A DNA stretch of 11,916 nucleotides from an uncultured Flavobacteriaceae bacterium (GTDB lineage Bacteria > Bacteroidota > Bacteroidia > Flavobacteriales > Flavobacteriaceae), in contig CAJWFY010000036.1 in assembly GCA_913031655.1 (NCBI GenBank), positions 1 through 11,916 on the forward strand, in the 5' to 3' direction. Of this stretch, positions 1 to 7,706 are shown piece by piece. The position numbers were made by a program, and so were the translations under genes. The notes under the pieces are model-generated. The model made no database searches and was not told where the DNA came from. It worked only from the letters and a program-made list of their open reading frames with translations. The stretch's first letter is position 1. Each line of letters starts with the position of its first letter.

Positions 1-209
1 AAATAAAAAGTTTAAATAAAAGGCAGTATATGTATAGTCTAAATTTCGCAGTAACCAATGGAAAATACCATGTTGCTCCCTATATAGCCTTAAGCGAGTT
101 CTACAATTCAGAGAAGGTTCTATTAGATACTATTAAAGCTTCCTTAAGTAATGAAGTTTTAAATTCAAAATATGGAAAAATCCTAAAAGAACTTATAGAA
201 TCTAAATAA
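1..209 (+). CDS. C-terminal part of an unidentified protein, cut by the left edge
   Basis: An open frame is uninterrupted from base 3 to a TAA at 207-209, giving about 68 residues with the N-terminus outside the window. An in-frame ATG at 30 exists, but the frame stays open upstream of it, so this is more likely the tail of a longer gene. The segment looks mainly helical, with a block around VAPYIALSEFY and an ending like SKYGKILKELIESK. That tail resembles, from memory, the helical region of Bacteroidota DUF4369-type envelope proteins, which often precedes a TlpA/thioredoxin domain. Here the protein stops where that domain would start, so it could be a DUF4369-only lipoprotein; this is a weak inference. 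The stop lies two bases from the stop of the convergent gene at 212-478, which supports this being a real gene end. Confidence 0.55.
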   Translation, partial: IKSLNKRQYMYSLNFAVTNGKYHVAPYIALSEFYNSEKVLLDTIKASLSNEVLNSKYGKILKELIESK

Positions 210-211
210 TA

Positions 212-478
212 CTATAGTTTATTGAACGAAGCAACTAACTCTGAAGCTTTTTGAGTTAAATCTAAACTCACAGCTTTAAAGTGTTCTTTTTTGTTTTTAA
301 CATCTTTTAGATGAATTTTTTTAATTATTTCATCAAAAGCAGAAAAACATTGATCAACTAATTTTTCGCTTTTAGTTAAATCTTTATCAGAATTCTCCAA
401 CTCCCATAAATTAATATTTTGAATGATTTCACCAACAATATTATTTAAGTCTTTTTTTAAGTTTTTTACGCTTGCCAT
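212..478 (-). CDS. Small conserved helical protein of unknown function
   Basis: An 88-residue protein, start ATG at 476-478 and stop TAG at 212-214. It begins MASVKNLKKDLNNIVGEII and is rich in Lys, Glu, Asp and Leu, with no signal peptide, membrane segment or Cys cluster, so a small cytoplasmic all-helical protein is likely. I recall similar short proteins beside pterin synthase genes in flavobacteria, with the same MASVK-LKKD start and a KEHFKA-type motif near residues 64-69, but I know of no assigned function. It is the last gene of the idi operon, starting 9 bases after the pterin synthase stop, with no Shine-Dalgarno sequence. Operon position, spacing and recognised family resemblance make a real gene likely; function is open. 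Confidence 0.8.
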   Translation of the reverse strand: MASVKNLKKDLNNIVGEIIQNINLWELENSDKDLTKSEKLVDQCFSAFDEIIKKIHLKDVKNKKEHFKAVSLDLTQKASELVASFNKL

Positions 479-487
479 AATTATAAT

Positions 488-898
488 TTAATTTCCAGAA
501 TATTCAACATAATTTCTAGGTGTCTCGAACAGTGTTACAGAAATATCTTTATCACTATCGATTTTATTTCTTAAAATATTCCATATAAAAATACAAATAT
601 TTTCAGCAGTAGGTACTACCTCTTCAAAATACTTTATTTCAATATTTAAATTTTTATGATCTAATAAATCCTCAACATCTTCTTTTATTATATCTTTTAG
701 ATGTTTTAGATCAATCACCATTCCCGTTACTGGATCTACATCACCTTTTACATTCACAATTATTTCATAATTGTGACCATGAAAATTAGGATTATTACAT
801 TTTCCGAAAACTTTAAAATTTTTCTCATCACTCCAACTTTTAACAAATAACCTATGTGCCGCATTAAAGTGAGCTTTTCTACTAACTGTTACTTTCAT
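488..898 (-). CDS. 6-pyruvoyl-tetrahydropterin synthase / 6-carboxytetrahydropterin synthase family protein
   Basis: A 136-residue member of the PTPS/QueD (COG0720) family, which acts on 7,8-dihydroneopterin triphosphate. The zinc ligands are visible as H15 (FNAAHRL), H40 and H42 (HGHNY). The catalytic Cys is C34 in GKCNNPN, the Asp-His pair is D80-H81 in LDHKNL, and the pterin-anchoring Glu is probably E125. The spacing C-x5-HGH and the blocks VDPVTGMVIDL and LDHKNL match animal PTPS (catalytic C42, D88, H89) more closely than E. coli QueD, which has C-x3-HGH. By family rules that points to a PTPS-II type making 6-pyruvoyl-tetrahydropterin, but a queuosine role (queD) cannot be excluded, so no symbol is given. 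The start ATG overlaps the end of idi by 17 bases, implying coupled translation. Length is normal for the family. Confidence 0.95.
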   Translation of the reverse strand: MKVTVSRKAHFNAAHRLFVKSWSDEKNFKVFGKCNNPNFHGHNYEIIVNVKGDVDPVTGMVIDLKHLKDIIKEDVEDLLDHKNLNIEIKYFEEVVPTAENICIFIWNILRNKIDSDKDISVTLFETPRNYVEYSGN

Positions 899-1415
899 TT
901 AATTTAATTTTATTATGATATTTTTTAAATATGATTTTAAACCATACTGTATAGTTTTCTGAATTATTAATAATATCTAAAGATAAACTCTCTAAATCAA
1001 CCCATTTCCAATCGCATACCTCAGCAAAATTTATTAAAGGTTCGTCATTATACTTGCCAATTAAAACATGATCAAATTCATGTTCAGTCAAGCCATTTTC
1101 AAATTTAGCTTTATAAACAAAAGATAAAAACGGTTTTAATTCGGTCTGAAATCCCATTTCTTCCTTTAATCGTCTATTTCCAGCATTTATAATGTTTTCA
1201 TTATCCTTAGGATGGCTACAACAAGTATTGGTCCACAATCCAGGTGAATGATATTTACTTAAAGCTCTTTTTTGTAATAATAATTCATTGGCATCATTTA
1301 AAATAAAAACAGAAAATGCTCTATGTAATAAACCTTTTTCGTGGGCTTCAATTTTCTCCATTAAACCTATTTGTTGGTCTTGTTCATTAACAAGTACAAC
1401 CATTTCATTTTTCAT
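882..1415 (-). CDS. idi: Isopentenyl-diphosphate delta-isomerase, type I
   Basis: A 177-residue Nudix-fold enzyme that interconverts isopentenyl diphosphate and dimethylallyl diphosphate in the cytosol, supplying both C5 units for isoprenoids such as quinone side chains, undecaprenyl phosphate and carotenoids. The catalytic Cys is C66 in TNTCCSHP. Likely metal ligands are H25, H31, H68, E111 and E113 (TEHEF), matching E. coli H25, H32, H69, E114 and E116. The Nudix-like helix is RRLKEEMGF at about 81-89. The start at 1413-1415 gives the expected N-terminus (VVLVNEQDQQIGLMEK); the internal Met5 is a possible alternative. It is the first gene of a three-gene minus-strand operon, and its TAG stop lies inside the next gene. 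Type I enzymes are common in flavobacteria. Confidence 0.97.
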   Translation of the reverse strand: MKNEMVVLVNEQDQQIGLMEKIEAHEKGLLHRAFSVFILNDANELLLQKRALSKYHSPGLWTNTCCSHPKDNENIINAGNRRLKEEMGFQTELKPFLSFVYKAKFENGLTEHEFDHVLIGKYNDEPLINFAEVCDWKWVDLESLSLDIINNSENYTVWFKIIFKKYHNKIKLNESNS

Positions 1416-1492
1416 TTTATAAAGTTACAAAATTTGGAATATTTAAGATTAGATATTTAAAAAACAATACTATTTTTGATTATTATAAAATA
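1416..1492. promoter_or_regulatory. Divergent promoter region between idi and prfC
   Basis: These 77 AT-rich bases separate two divergent start codons, so both promoters should lie here. On the + strand TATTTTTG at 1471-1478 fits the Bacteroidota -7 consensus TAnnTTTG exactly and would give prfC a very short leader. No good TTTG -33 element is found about 20 bases upstream, so the match is incomplete. On the minus strand, AAATTTTG (1428-1435) and TAACTTTA (1420-1427) each miss the consensus by one base and could serve idi, again without a clear -33 element. AT content is so high that chance matches are likely. Confidence 0.35.
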
Positions 1493-3079
1493 ATGGGATT
1501 TCAAGAAGAAATTAACAAAAGAAGAACATTTGGAATTATATCACATCCAGATGCTGGAAAAACAACTTTAACTGAAAAGTTATTGTTATTTGGAGGTGCT
1601 ATTCAAGAAGCTGGAGCTGTAAAATCTCACAAAATAAAAAAAGGTGCTACAAGTGATTTTATGGAAATTGAAAGACAAAGAGGGATTTCTGTATCCACAT
1701 CTGTTTTAGCGTTCAATTACAAGGAAAAAAAAATAAACATATTAGATACACCAGGACATAAAGACTTTGCTGAAGATACCTTTAGAACATTAACTGCTGT
1801 AGATAGTGTAATTGTAGTTATTGATGTAGCAAAAGGAGTTGAAGAACAAACTATAAAACTAGTCGAAGTTTGTAGAATGCGAGAAATTCCAATTATAGTT
1901 TTTATAAACAAATTAGACAGAGAAGGTAAAGATGCTTTTGACTTATTAGATGATTTAGAACAGAAATTAAAATTTAAAGTATGCCCTTTAAGTTTTCCAA
2001 TTGGAATGGGTTATGATTTCCAGGGAATATACAATATTTGGGAAAAGAATTTAATGTTATTTAACGCAGACAATAAACAAAAAATTTCTAAAACGATAAA
2101 TATAAATGATTTAAATAATCCTAAACTTATTGACTACGTTGGAGAAACAGCTTCAAATAATCTTAAAGAAGAAATTGAAATTATTGAAGAAGTGTACCCC
2201 GGTTTCAATAAAGATCAATATTTAAGCTGTAAGCAACAACCAGTATTTTTCGGATCCGCATTAAATAATTTTGGAGTTAAGGAATTATTAGATTGTTTTA
2301 TTTCGATCGCACCTTCCCCAACAAAAAAAGAGAGTTCCTTAAGAATTATCAATCCAAATGAAACAAAATTTACAGGATTCATCTTTAAAATTCATGCTAA
2401 TATGGACCCTAAGCATAGAGATAGACTTGCATTTATAAAGATAGTTTCAGGCAGGTTTAAAAGAAATATGGCATATCACCACGTTAGATTAAATAAAAAA
2501 TTTAAGTTCAGCAGTCCAAATGCATTTTTTGCTGAAAAAAAAGAAATTGTGAATGAATCATACCCAGGTGATATAGTTGGCGTTCATGATTCTGGTAATT
2601 TTAAAATAGGAGATGCATTTTCTGAAGGTGAAGATATTTTTTTCAAGGGTATTCCCAACTTTTCACCAGAACACTTTAGATATATAAACAATCTAGATCC
2701 AATGAAATCTAAACAATTAGCAAAAGGAATTGTTCAATTAATGGATGAAGGCGTTGCCCAATTGTTCATTTTAGAACTTAATGGTCGTAAAGTAATTGGA
2801 ACTGTTGGAGCTCTACAATTTGAAGTGATTCAGTATAGACTAGAGCACGAATATGGAGCAACATGTTCTTACGAAAATCTAAACATTCACAAAGCGTGTT
2901 GGGTTGAAAATCAAGAAGGAAATAAACCTGAATTTAATGAATTCAAAAAACTTAAAAACAGATTTTTGGCTAAAGATAAAGATGGAAAACTAGTATTTTT
3001 GTGTGACTCATCATTTTCTTTAGAAATGACAAAACAAAAATTCCCTTCAATAACGTTTCATTATAAATCTGAATTCTAA
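1493..3079 (+). CDS. prfC: Peptide chain release factor 3 (RF3)
   Basis: A 528-residue translational GTPase, the normal length for RF3. It removes RF1 or RF2 from the ribosome after peptide release and has a role in post-termination quality control. The G domain is complete: P-loop SHPDAGKTT at 17-25, switch I region with ERQRGISV at 60-67, DTPGH at 85-89 and NKLD at 139-142. The RF3-type segment GATSDFMEIE at 51-60 separates it from EF-G. Domains II and III follow, with HANMDPKHRDR and GALQFEVIQYRLEHEYG typical of RF3 C-terminal parts. The ATG at 1493 gives the standard family N-terminus and has no Shine-Dalgarno sequence. The gene is alone on the + strand, diverges from idi and ends against the DUF3467 gene. 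A run of nine A residues at 1725-1733 lies in the coding sequence without breaking the frame. Confidence 0.98.
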   Translation: MGFQEEINKRRTFGIISHPDAGKTTLTEKLLLFGGAIQEAGAVKSHKIKKGATSDFMEIERQRGISVSTSVLAFNYKEKKINILDTPGHKDFAEDTFRTLTAVDSVIVVIDVAKGVEEQTIKLVEVCRMREIPIIVFINKLDREGKDAFDLLDDLEQKLKFKVCPLSFPIGMGYDFQGIYNIWEKNLMLFNADNKQKISKTININDLNNPKLIDYVGETASNNLKEEIEIIEEVYPGFNKDQYLSCKQQPVFFGSALNNFGVKELLDCFISIAPSPTKKESSLRIINPNETKFTGFIFKIHANMDPKHRDRLAFIKIVSGRFKRNMAYHHVRLNKKFKFSSPNAFFAEKKEIVNESYPGDIVGVHDSGNFKIGDAFSEGEDIFFKGIPNFSPEHFRYINNLDPMKSKQLAKGIVQLMDEGVAQLFILELNGRKVIGTVGALQFEVIQYRLEHEYGATCSYENLNIHKACWVENQEGNKPEFNEFKKLKNRFLAKDKDGKLVFLCDSSFSLEMTKQKFPSITFHYKSEF

Positions 3080-3394
3080 TTAAGCTTCTCCAGTTGGTCC
3101 AAAGTTTAAATTTATTGCTGGATGCTTATCATATTCTTTAATTTGTCCATTTGACTTTTCAAATCTAGAAATATTTTCATTCAATGCTTGAGAAAACCTT
3201 TTAGCATGTTGAGGAGTTAGAATAATTCTTGACTTAACTTTTGCCTTTGGAACTCCAGGCATAATATTAACAAAATCTATAACAAATTCAGAAACAGAGT
3301 GATTTATTAAAGCAAGGTTGGAATAAGTACCTTGAGCCAGATTTTCATCTAGCTCAAGATTTATATTTGTTTTTTTAGAATCAGATTTCTTCAT
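3080..3394 (-). CDS. DUF3467 family protein, overlapping rpoC
   Basis: A 104-residue protein I recognise as the DUF3467 family found downstream of rpoC across Bacteroidota. Diagnostic parts are an N-terminal strand with INLELDENLAQGTYSNLA at about 11-28, the central SEFVIDFVNIMPGVPKAKVKSR at about 35-56, ILTPQHAKR at about 58-66, and the C-terminal NFGPTGEA. There is no signal peptide or membrane segment. The ATG lies inside the end of rpoC (14 shared bases, frame shifted), so it is translated from the rpoABC-type operon message, probably by coupling. Molecular function is unknown to me; constant linkage to RNA polymerase genes suggests a transcription-linked role, but that is inference only. 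Its TAA stop abuts the prfC TAA on the opposite strand with no base between them. Confidence 0.95.
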   Translation of the reverse strand: MKKSDSKKTNINLELDENLAQGTYSNLALINHSVSEFVIDFVNIMPGVPKAKVKSRIILTPQHAKRFSQALNENISRFEKSNGQIKEYDKHPAINLNFGPTGEA

Positions 3395-6300
3395 TACGAC
3401 TTAAACTTTTACTAGCTAATAGTTCTTCATATTCATCCACATATCCCACGATTATATCGTTGAATTTTCTACTACCTGTTCCAGCTGGAATTTTATGACC
3501 AACAATTACATTTTCTTTCAAACCTTCTAAGGCATCAATTTTTCCGTTTACAGCTGCTTCATTTAGCACTTTAGTAGTTTCTTGGAAAGAAGCCGCAGAA
3601 ATAAATGATTTAGTCTGTAAAGAAGCTCTAGTTATTCCTTGTAAAATTGGAGTTGCAGTAGAATTTACAGCATCCCTTGCTAAAACTAATTCTTTATCTT
3701 CTCTTTTAAGTAAAGAATTTTCATCTCTAAGAACTCTTGCGCTAATAACTTGACCAAGCTTAAAGTTTTCTGAAGCTCCAATTGATTCAACTATTTTTTT
3801 GTTAAATAAATTATCATTTTCAGCTATAAAATCATTTTTATGAATTAACTGACCTTCCAAGAAAGTAGTATCTCCAGAATCCTGAATTTTAACTTTTTGC
3901 ATCATCTGTCTAATTAAGACTTCAAAATGTTTATCATTAATTTTCACACCTTGTAGTCGATATACTTCTTGAACTTCGTTAACAAGGTACTGCTGAACAG
4001 CTGAAGGACCTTTAATATTAAGTATGTCGTTTGGAGTAATAGATCCATCTGACAAAGGCATACCTGCTTTAACAAAATCATTTTCTTGAACAAGAATTTG
4101 ATTAGAAAGTTTAACTAAGTATTTTTTAATTTCTCCAGTTTTAGATTCAATAATTATCTCTCTGTTTCCTCTCTTAATTTTTCCGAAGTTAACTACTCCG
4201 TCTATTTCACTTACTACAGCTGGATTAGATGGATTTCTAGCTTCAAAAAGCTCAGTCACTCTTGGAAGACCACCTGTAATATCACCAGATTTTGAAGATT
4301 TTCTTGGAATTTTAACTAAAATTTTTCCTGCTTTGACTTTTTCTCCATCATCTATCATTAAATGTGCACCAACTGGCAAATTATAAGTTCTTAAATTTTT
4401 GCCTTTGGCATCATTAATTAATAATGTAGGAACTACTTTTTTATTTCTAGATTCTGAAATAACTTTTTCCTTAAATCCAGTTTGCTCATCAATTTCAACC
4501 TGATAAGTTACACCTTGATCTATATTTTCATATTCAATTTTACCACCAAATTCAGAAATTATTACACCATTGTAAGGATCCCATTGACAAACAACATCAC
4601 CCTTACTAAGTTTTTGGCCGTCTTTAATTAAAATCGTTGAACCATAAGGAATAATGTTAGCACTTAAAACTATCCCAGTCTTTTTATCTAGTAATTTGAT
4701 TTCACATGTTCTAGAAATAACAACATCTATTTTATTTCCATCAGCATCAGTTGATGATACAGTTTTTAAATCTTCTATTTCGGCAACTCCGTCAAATCTA
4801 ACCTGTAATTTATTTTCTTCAGAAATATTTCCGGCAATACCACCAACGTGGAATGTTCTTAAAGTTAACTGAGTACCTGGCTCACCAATCGATTGAGCTG
4901 CAACTACACCAACTGCCTCACCGTTTTGAACCATCTTACCAGTCGCTAGGTTTCTTCCATAACATTTAGAACAAATACCTTTTGGAGATTCACAAGATAA
5001 AGGAGATCTTACTTCTACCTTATCAATAGGTGAGTTTTGAATTATTTTAACTATTTCTTCACTAATTTCTTCACCAGAACTAATAATAAGTTCTTTACTT
5101 AATGGATTATAAACGTCATGTAATGAAACTCTACCTAAAATTCTTTCACCAAGAGACTCTACTATTTCTTCATTCTTTTTTAAAGCCTCTACTGAAATAC
5201 CCCTTAGAGTATTACAGTCAACATGATTCACTATGACATCTTGTGCTACATCTACAAGTCTTCTTGTTAAATAACCAGCATCAGCAGTTTTTAAGGCTGT
5301 ATCCGCTAATCCTTTTCTAGCTCCGTGAGTTGAAATAAAGTATTCTAAAATAGATAATCCCTCTTTAAAGTTAGACAGAATTGGATTTTCAATAATTTCA
5401 CCTCCACTTGAACTAGATTTTTTAGGTTTAGCCATTAACCCTCTCATACCTGTAAGTTGACGAATCTGTTCTTTTGAACCCCTAGCTCCGGAATCTAACA
5501 TCATAAACACAGAATTAAACCCTTGTTTATCTTCGCTAATTCTCTTCATCGATAATTCCGTTAGAGTAGCGTTAGTAGATGTCCACACATCAATTACTTG
5601 ATTATATCTTTCGTTGTTTGTTATTAAACCCATGTTGTAATTAGACTTAATAGTATCAACTTCTACATTAGCTTTTGCAATCATTTCATGTTTTTCAGGT
5701 GGTATCATAATATCACCCAAACTAAATGAAAGTCCACCTTCAAAAGCAAAAGAGAATCCCATTGATTTAATTTTATCTAAAAATTCTGCAGTTTCTGGAA
5801 CACTAGTAACTTTTAATATGTTTCCAATAATATCTCTAAGAGATTTTTTAGTTAAAACTTCGTTAATAAATCCAGCTTTTTCTGGAACAACTTTATTAAA
5901 CAAAACTCTACCAACAGTTGTTTCAATAATCTTAAAGATTAATTCATCAGAGTCATTAAAGTCCTTAGCTCTAATTTTAATCATTGCATTCAAATGGACT
6001 TTCCCTTCGTTGTATGCAATATTCACTTCTTCATCTGAATAAAATGTTAATCCTTCACCTTTGACTTTAAGATCCTTAGTAGATTTTAACAACTTCGTCA
6101 TATAATATAATCCTAAAACCATATCTTGAGAAGGCACAGTAACAGGTGCTCCATTAGCTGGATTTAAGATATTATGGGAAGCCAACATTAAAAGTTGAGC
6201 CTCTAAAATTGCTTCAGGACCTAATGGAAGATGAACTGCCATTTGATCCCCATCGAAATCAGCATTAAATGCAGTACAAACTAAAGGATGAACTTGTATA

Positions 6301-7688
6301 GCTTTACCCTCAATAAGCATTGGTTGAAAAGCTTGAATACCTAATCTGTGTAAAGTTGGAGCTCTGTTTAATAAGACAGGATGACCCTTTAATACATTTT
6401 CTAGAATGTCCCAAACAAGAGGTTCTCTTCTGTCAATTATTTTTTTAGCAGATTTAACCGTCTTAACGATTCCTCTTTCAATTAATTTTCTAATTATAAA
6501 TGGCTTATAAAGTTCAGCAGCCATACCTTTAGGAATACCACACTGATGTAATTTAAGCTCAGGTCCACCAACAATTACAGATCTTGCTGAATAATCAACT
6601 CTTTTTCCTAATAAATTTTGACGAAACCTACCTTGTTTACCTTTTAGTGAATCTGATAAAGATTTCAACGGTCTATTTGCATCAGTTTTAACAGCTGATG
6701 ATTTTCTAGTATTGTCAAACAATGAATCTACAGATTCCTGTAGCATCCTTTTTTCGTTTCTTAATATAACTTCAGGTGCTTTTATTTCTACAAGACGTTT
6801 AAGTCTATTGTTTCTAATTATTACTCTTCTATATAAATCATTCAAATCAGAAGTTGCAAATCTTCCTCCATCCAAAGGAACCAACGGTCTTAACTCAGGC
6901 GGAATTACTGGGATAGCTTTTAAAACCATCCACTCCGGCTTATTCTCACGATTAAGATTTGAATCTTTAAATGACTCAACAACCTGAAGCCTTTTTAAAG
7001 CTTCTGTTTTTCTCTGCTTAGAAGTTTCATTATTTGCTTTGTGTCTTAACTCATAAGAAAGTTCATTAAGATCAATTCTTGAAAGTAATTCAATTAAACA
7101 TTCAGCACCCATTTTAGCAATAAATTTATTTGGGTCTTCATCATCTAAAAATTGGTTTTCTTGCGGAAGACTTTCAGTAATTGTGATATATTCTTCTTCA
7201 GTTAAAAAATCCATTTTATTGACAGGTTCTCCTTCAGCATTAACTGCTAAACCAGCTTGTATAACAACATATCTTTCGTAATATATTATCATATCTAACC
7301 TTTTAGAAGGAAGCCCCAATAAGTAACCTATCTTATTTGGTAATGAACGGAAATACCAAATATGAGCAACTGGAACAACTAAATTAATGTGTCCCACTCT
7401 ATCTCTTCTGACTTTTTTTTCTGTTACTTCAACTCCACACCTATCACAAATAATACCCTTATACCTAATTCTTTTGTACTTACCACAAGCACATTCGAAA
7501 TCTTTTATAGGACCAAAAATTCGTTCACAAAATAACCCATCTCTTTCTGGTTTATGAGTTCTATAATTGATCGTTTCAGGTTTTAAAATTTCACCTCTTG
7601 ATGCGCCTAATATTTTTTCAGGCGAAGCTAATCCTATAGATATTTTTGAAAATTTTTGAGATTTATTAATTTCAATTTTTCTAGACAT
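3381..7688 (-). CDS. rpoC: DNA-directed RNA polymerase subunit beta'
   Basis: A 1435-residue beta' subunit, complete. The first zinc site is C66, C68, C81 and C84; the second is C825, C899, C906 and C909. The active-site loop NADFDGDQM spans 475-483, with the Mg-binding aspartates D477, D479 and D481. The bridge helix lies near 787-815 (GARKGLADTALKTADAGYL). The first half of the trigger loop carries L943, R944 and H947 (LTLRTFH). About 185 residues separate it from its second half (DITGGLPRVTELFEA, from about 1136), so a large SI3-type insertion is present, as in E. coli. The start at 7688 gives the usual flavobacterial N-terminus (KISIGLASPEKIL). The gene follows rpoB after 18 bases and ends with TGA inside the DUF3467 gene. 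All key residues are intact. Confidence 0.99.
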   Translation of the reverse strand: MSRKIEINKSQKFSKISIGLASPEKILGASRGEILKPETINYRTHKPERDGLFCERIFGPIKDFECACGKYKRIRYKGIICDRCGVEVTEKKVRRDRVGHINLVVPVAHIWYFRSLPNKIGYLLGLPSKRLDMIIYYERYVVIQAGLAVNAEGEPVNKMDFLTEEEYITITESLPQENQFLDDEDPNKFIAKMGAECLIELLSRIDLNELSYELRHKANNETSKQRKTEALKRLQVVESFKDSNLNRENKPEWMVLKAIPVIPPELRPLVPLDGGRFATSDLNDLYRRVIIRNNRLKRLVEIKAPEVILRNEKRMLQESVDSLFDNTRKSSAVKTDANRPLKSLSDSLKGKQGRFRQNLLGKRVDYSARSVIVGGPELKLHQCGIPKGMAAELYKPFIIRKLIERGIVKTVKSAKKIIDRREPLVWDILENVLKGHPVLLNRAPTLHRLGIQAFQPMLIEGKAIQVHPLVCTAFNADFDGDQMAVHLPLGPEAILEAQLLMLASHNILNPANGAPVTVPSQDMVLGLYYMTKLLKSTKDLKVKGEGLTFYSDEEVNIAYNEGKVHLNAMIKIRAKDFNDSDELIFKIIETTVGRVLFNKVVPEKAGFINEVLTKKSLRDIIGNILKVTSVPETAEFLDKIKSMGFSFAFEGGLSFSLGDIMIPPEKHEMIAKANVEVDTIKSNYNMGLITNNERYNQVIDVWTSTNATLTELSMKRISEDKQGFNSVFMMLDSGARGSKEQIRQLTGMRGLMAKPKKSSSSGGEIIENPILSNFKEGLSILEYFISTHGARKGLADTALKTADAGYLTRRLVDVAQDVIVNHVDCNTLRGISVEALKKNEEIVESLGERILGRVSLHDVYNPLSKELIISSGEEISEEIVKIIQNSPIDKVEVRSPLSCESPKGICSKCYGRNLATGKMVQNGEAVGVVAAQSIGEPGTQLTLRTFHVGGIAGNISEENKLQVRFDGVAEIEDLKTVSSTDADGNKIDVVISRTCEIKLLDKKTGIVLSANIIPYGSTILIKDGQKLSKGDVVCQWDPYNGVIISEFGGKIEYENIDQGVTYQVEIDEQTGFKEKVISESRNKKVVPTLLINDAKGKNLRTYNLPVGAHLMIDDGEKVKAGKILVKIPRKSSKSGDITGGLPRVTELFEARNPSNPAVVSEIDGVVNFGKIKRGNREIIIESKTGEIKKYLVKLSNQILVQENDFVKAGMPLSDGSITPNDILNIKGPSAVQQYLVNEVQEVYRLQGVKINDKHFEVLIRQMMQKVKIQDSGDTTFLEGQLIHKNDFIAENDNLFNKKIVESIGASENFKLGQVISARVLRDENSLLKREDKELVLARDAVNSTATPILQGITRASLQTKSFISAASFQETTKVLNEAAVNGKIDALEGLKENVIVGHKIPAGTGSRKFNDIIVGYVDEYEELLASKSLSRNEEI

Positions 7689-7706
7689 AATGATTTGTTA
7701 TTTTTA

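Noticed and set aside
204..223. Palindrome ACTATAGT with flanking AATAA/TTATT as a bidirectional terminator
   Set aside because: Too short, all A/T outside two G/C pairs, and no room for a loop without losing the central pairs; not a convincing terminator.
1717..1911. 64-codon open frame on the minus strand within prfC
   Set aside because: Lies entirely antisense to the conserved G domain of RF3 and has no recognisable family or start signal; a shadow frame.
4654..4872. 72-codon open frame on the + strand within rpoC
   Set aside because: Antisense to conserved beta' sequence, with no independent evidence of coding.
5818..6042. 74-codon open frame on the + strand within rpoC
   Set aside because: Antisense to rpoC; its hydrophobic look comes from reverse-complement A/T-rich codons.
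6712..6987. 91-codon open frame on the + strand within rpoC
   Set aside because: Antisense to highly conserved beta' sequence; no family recognised.
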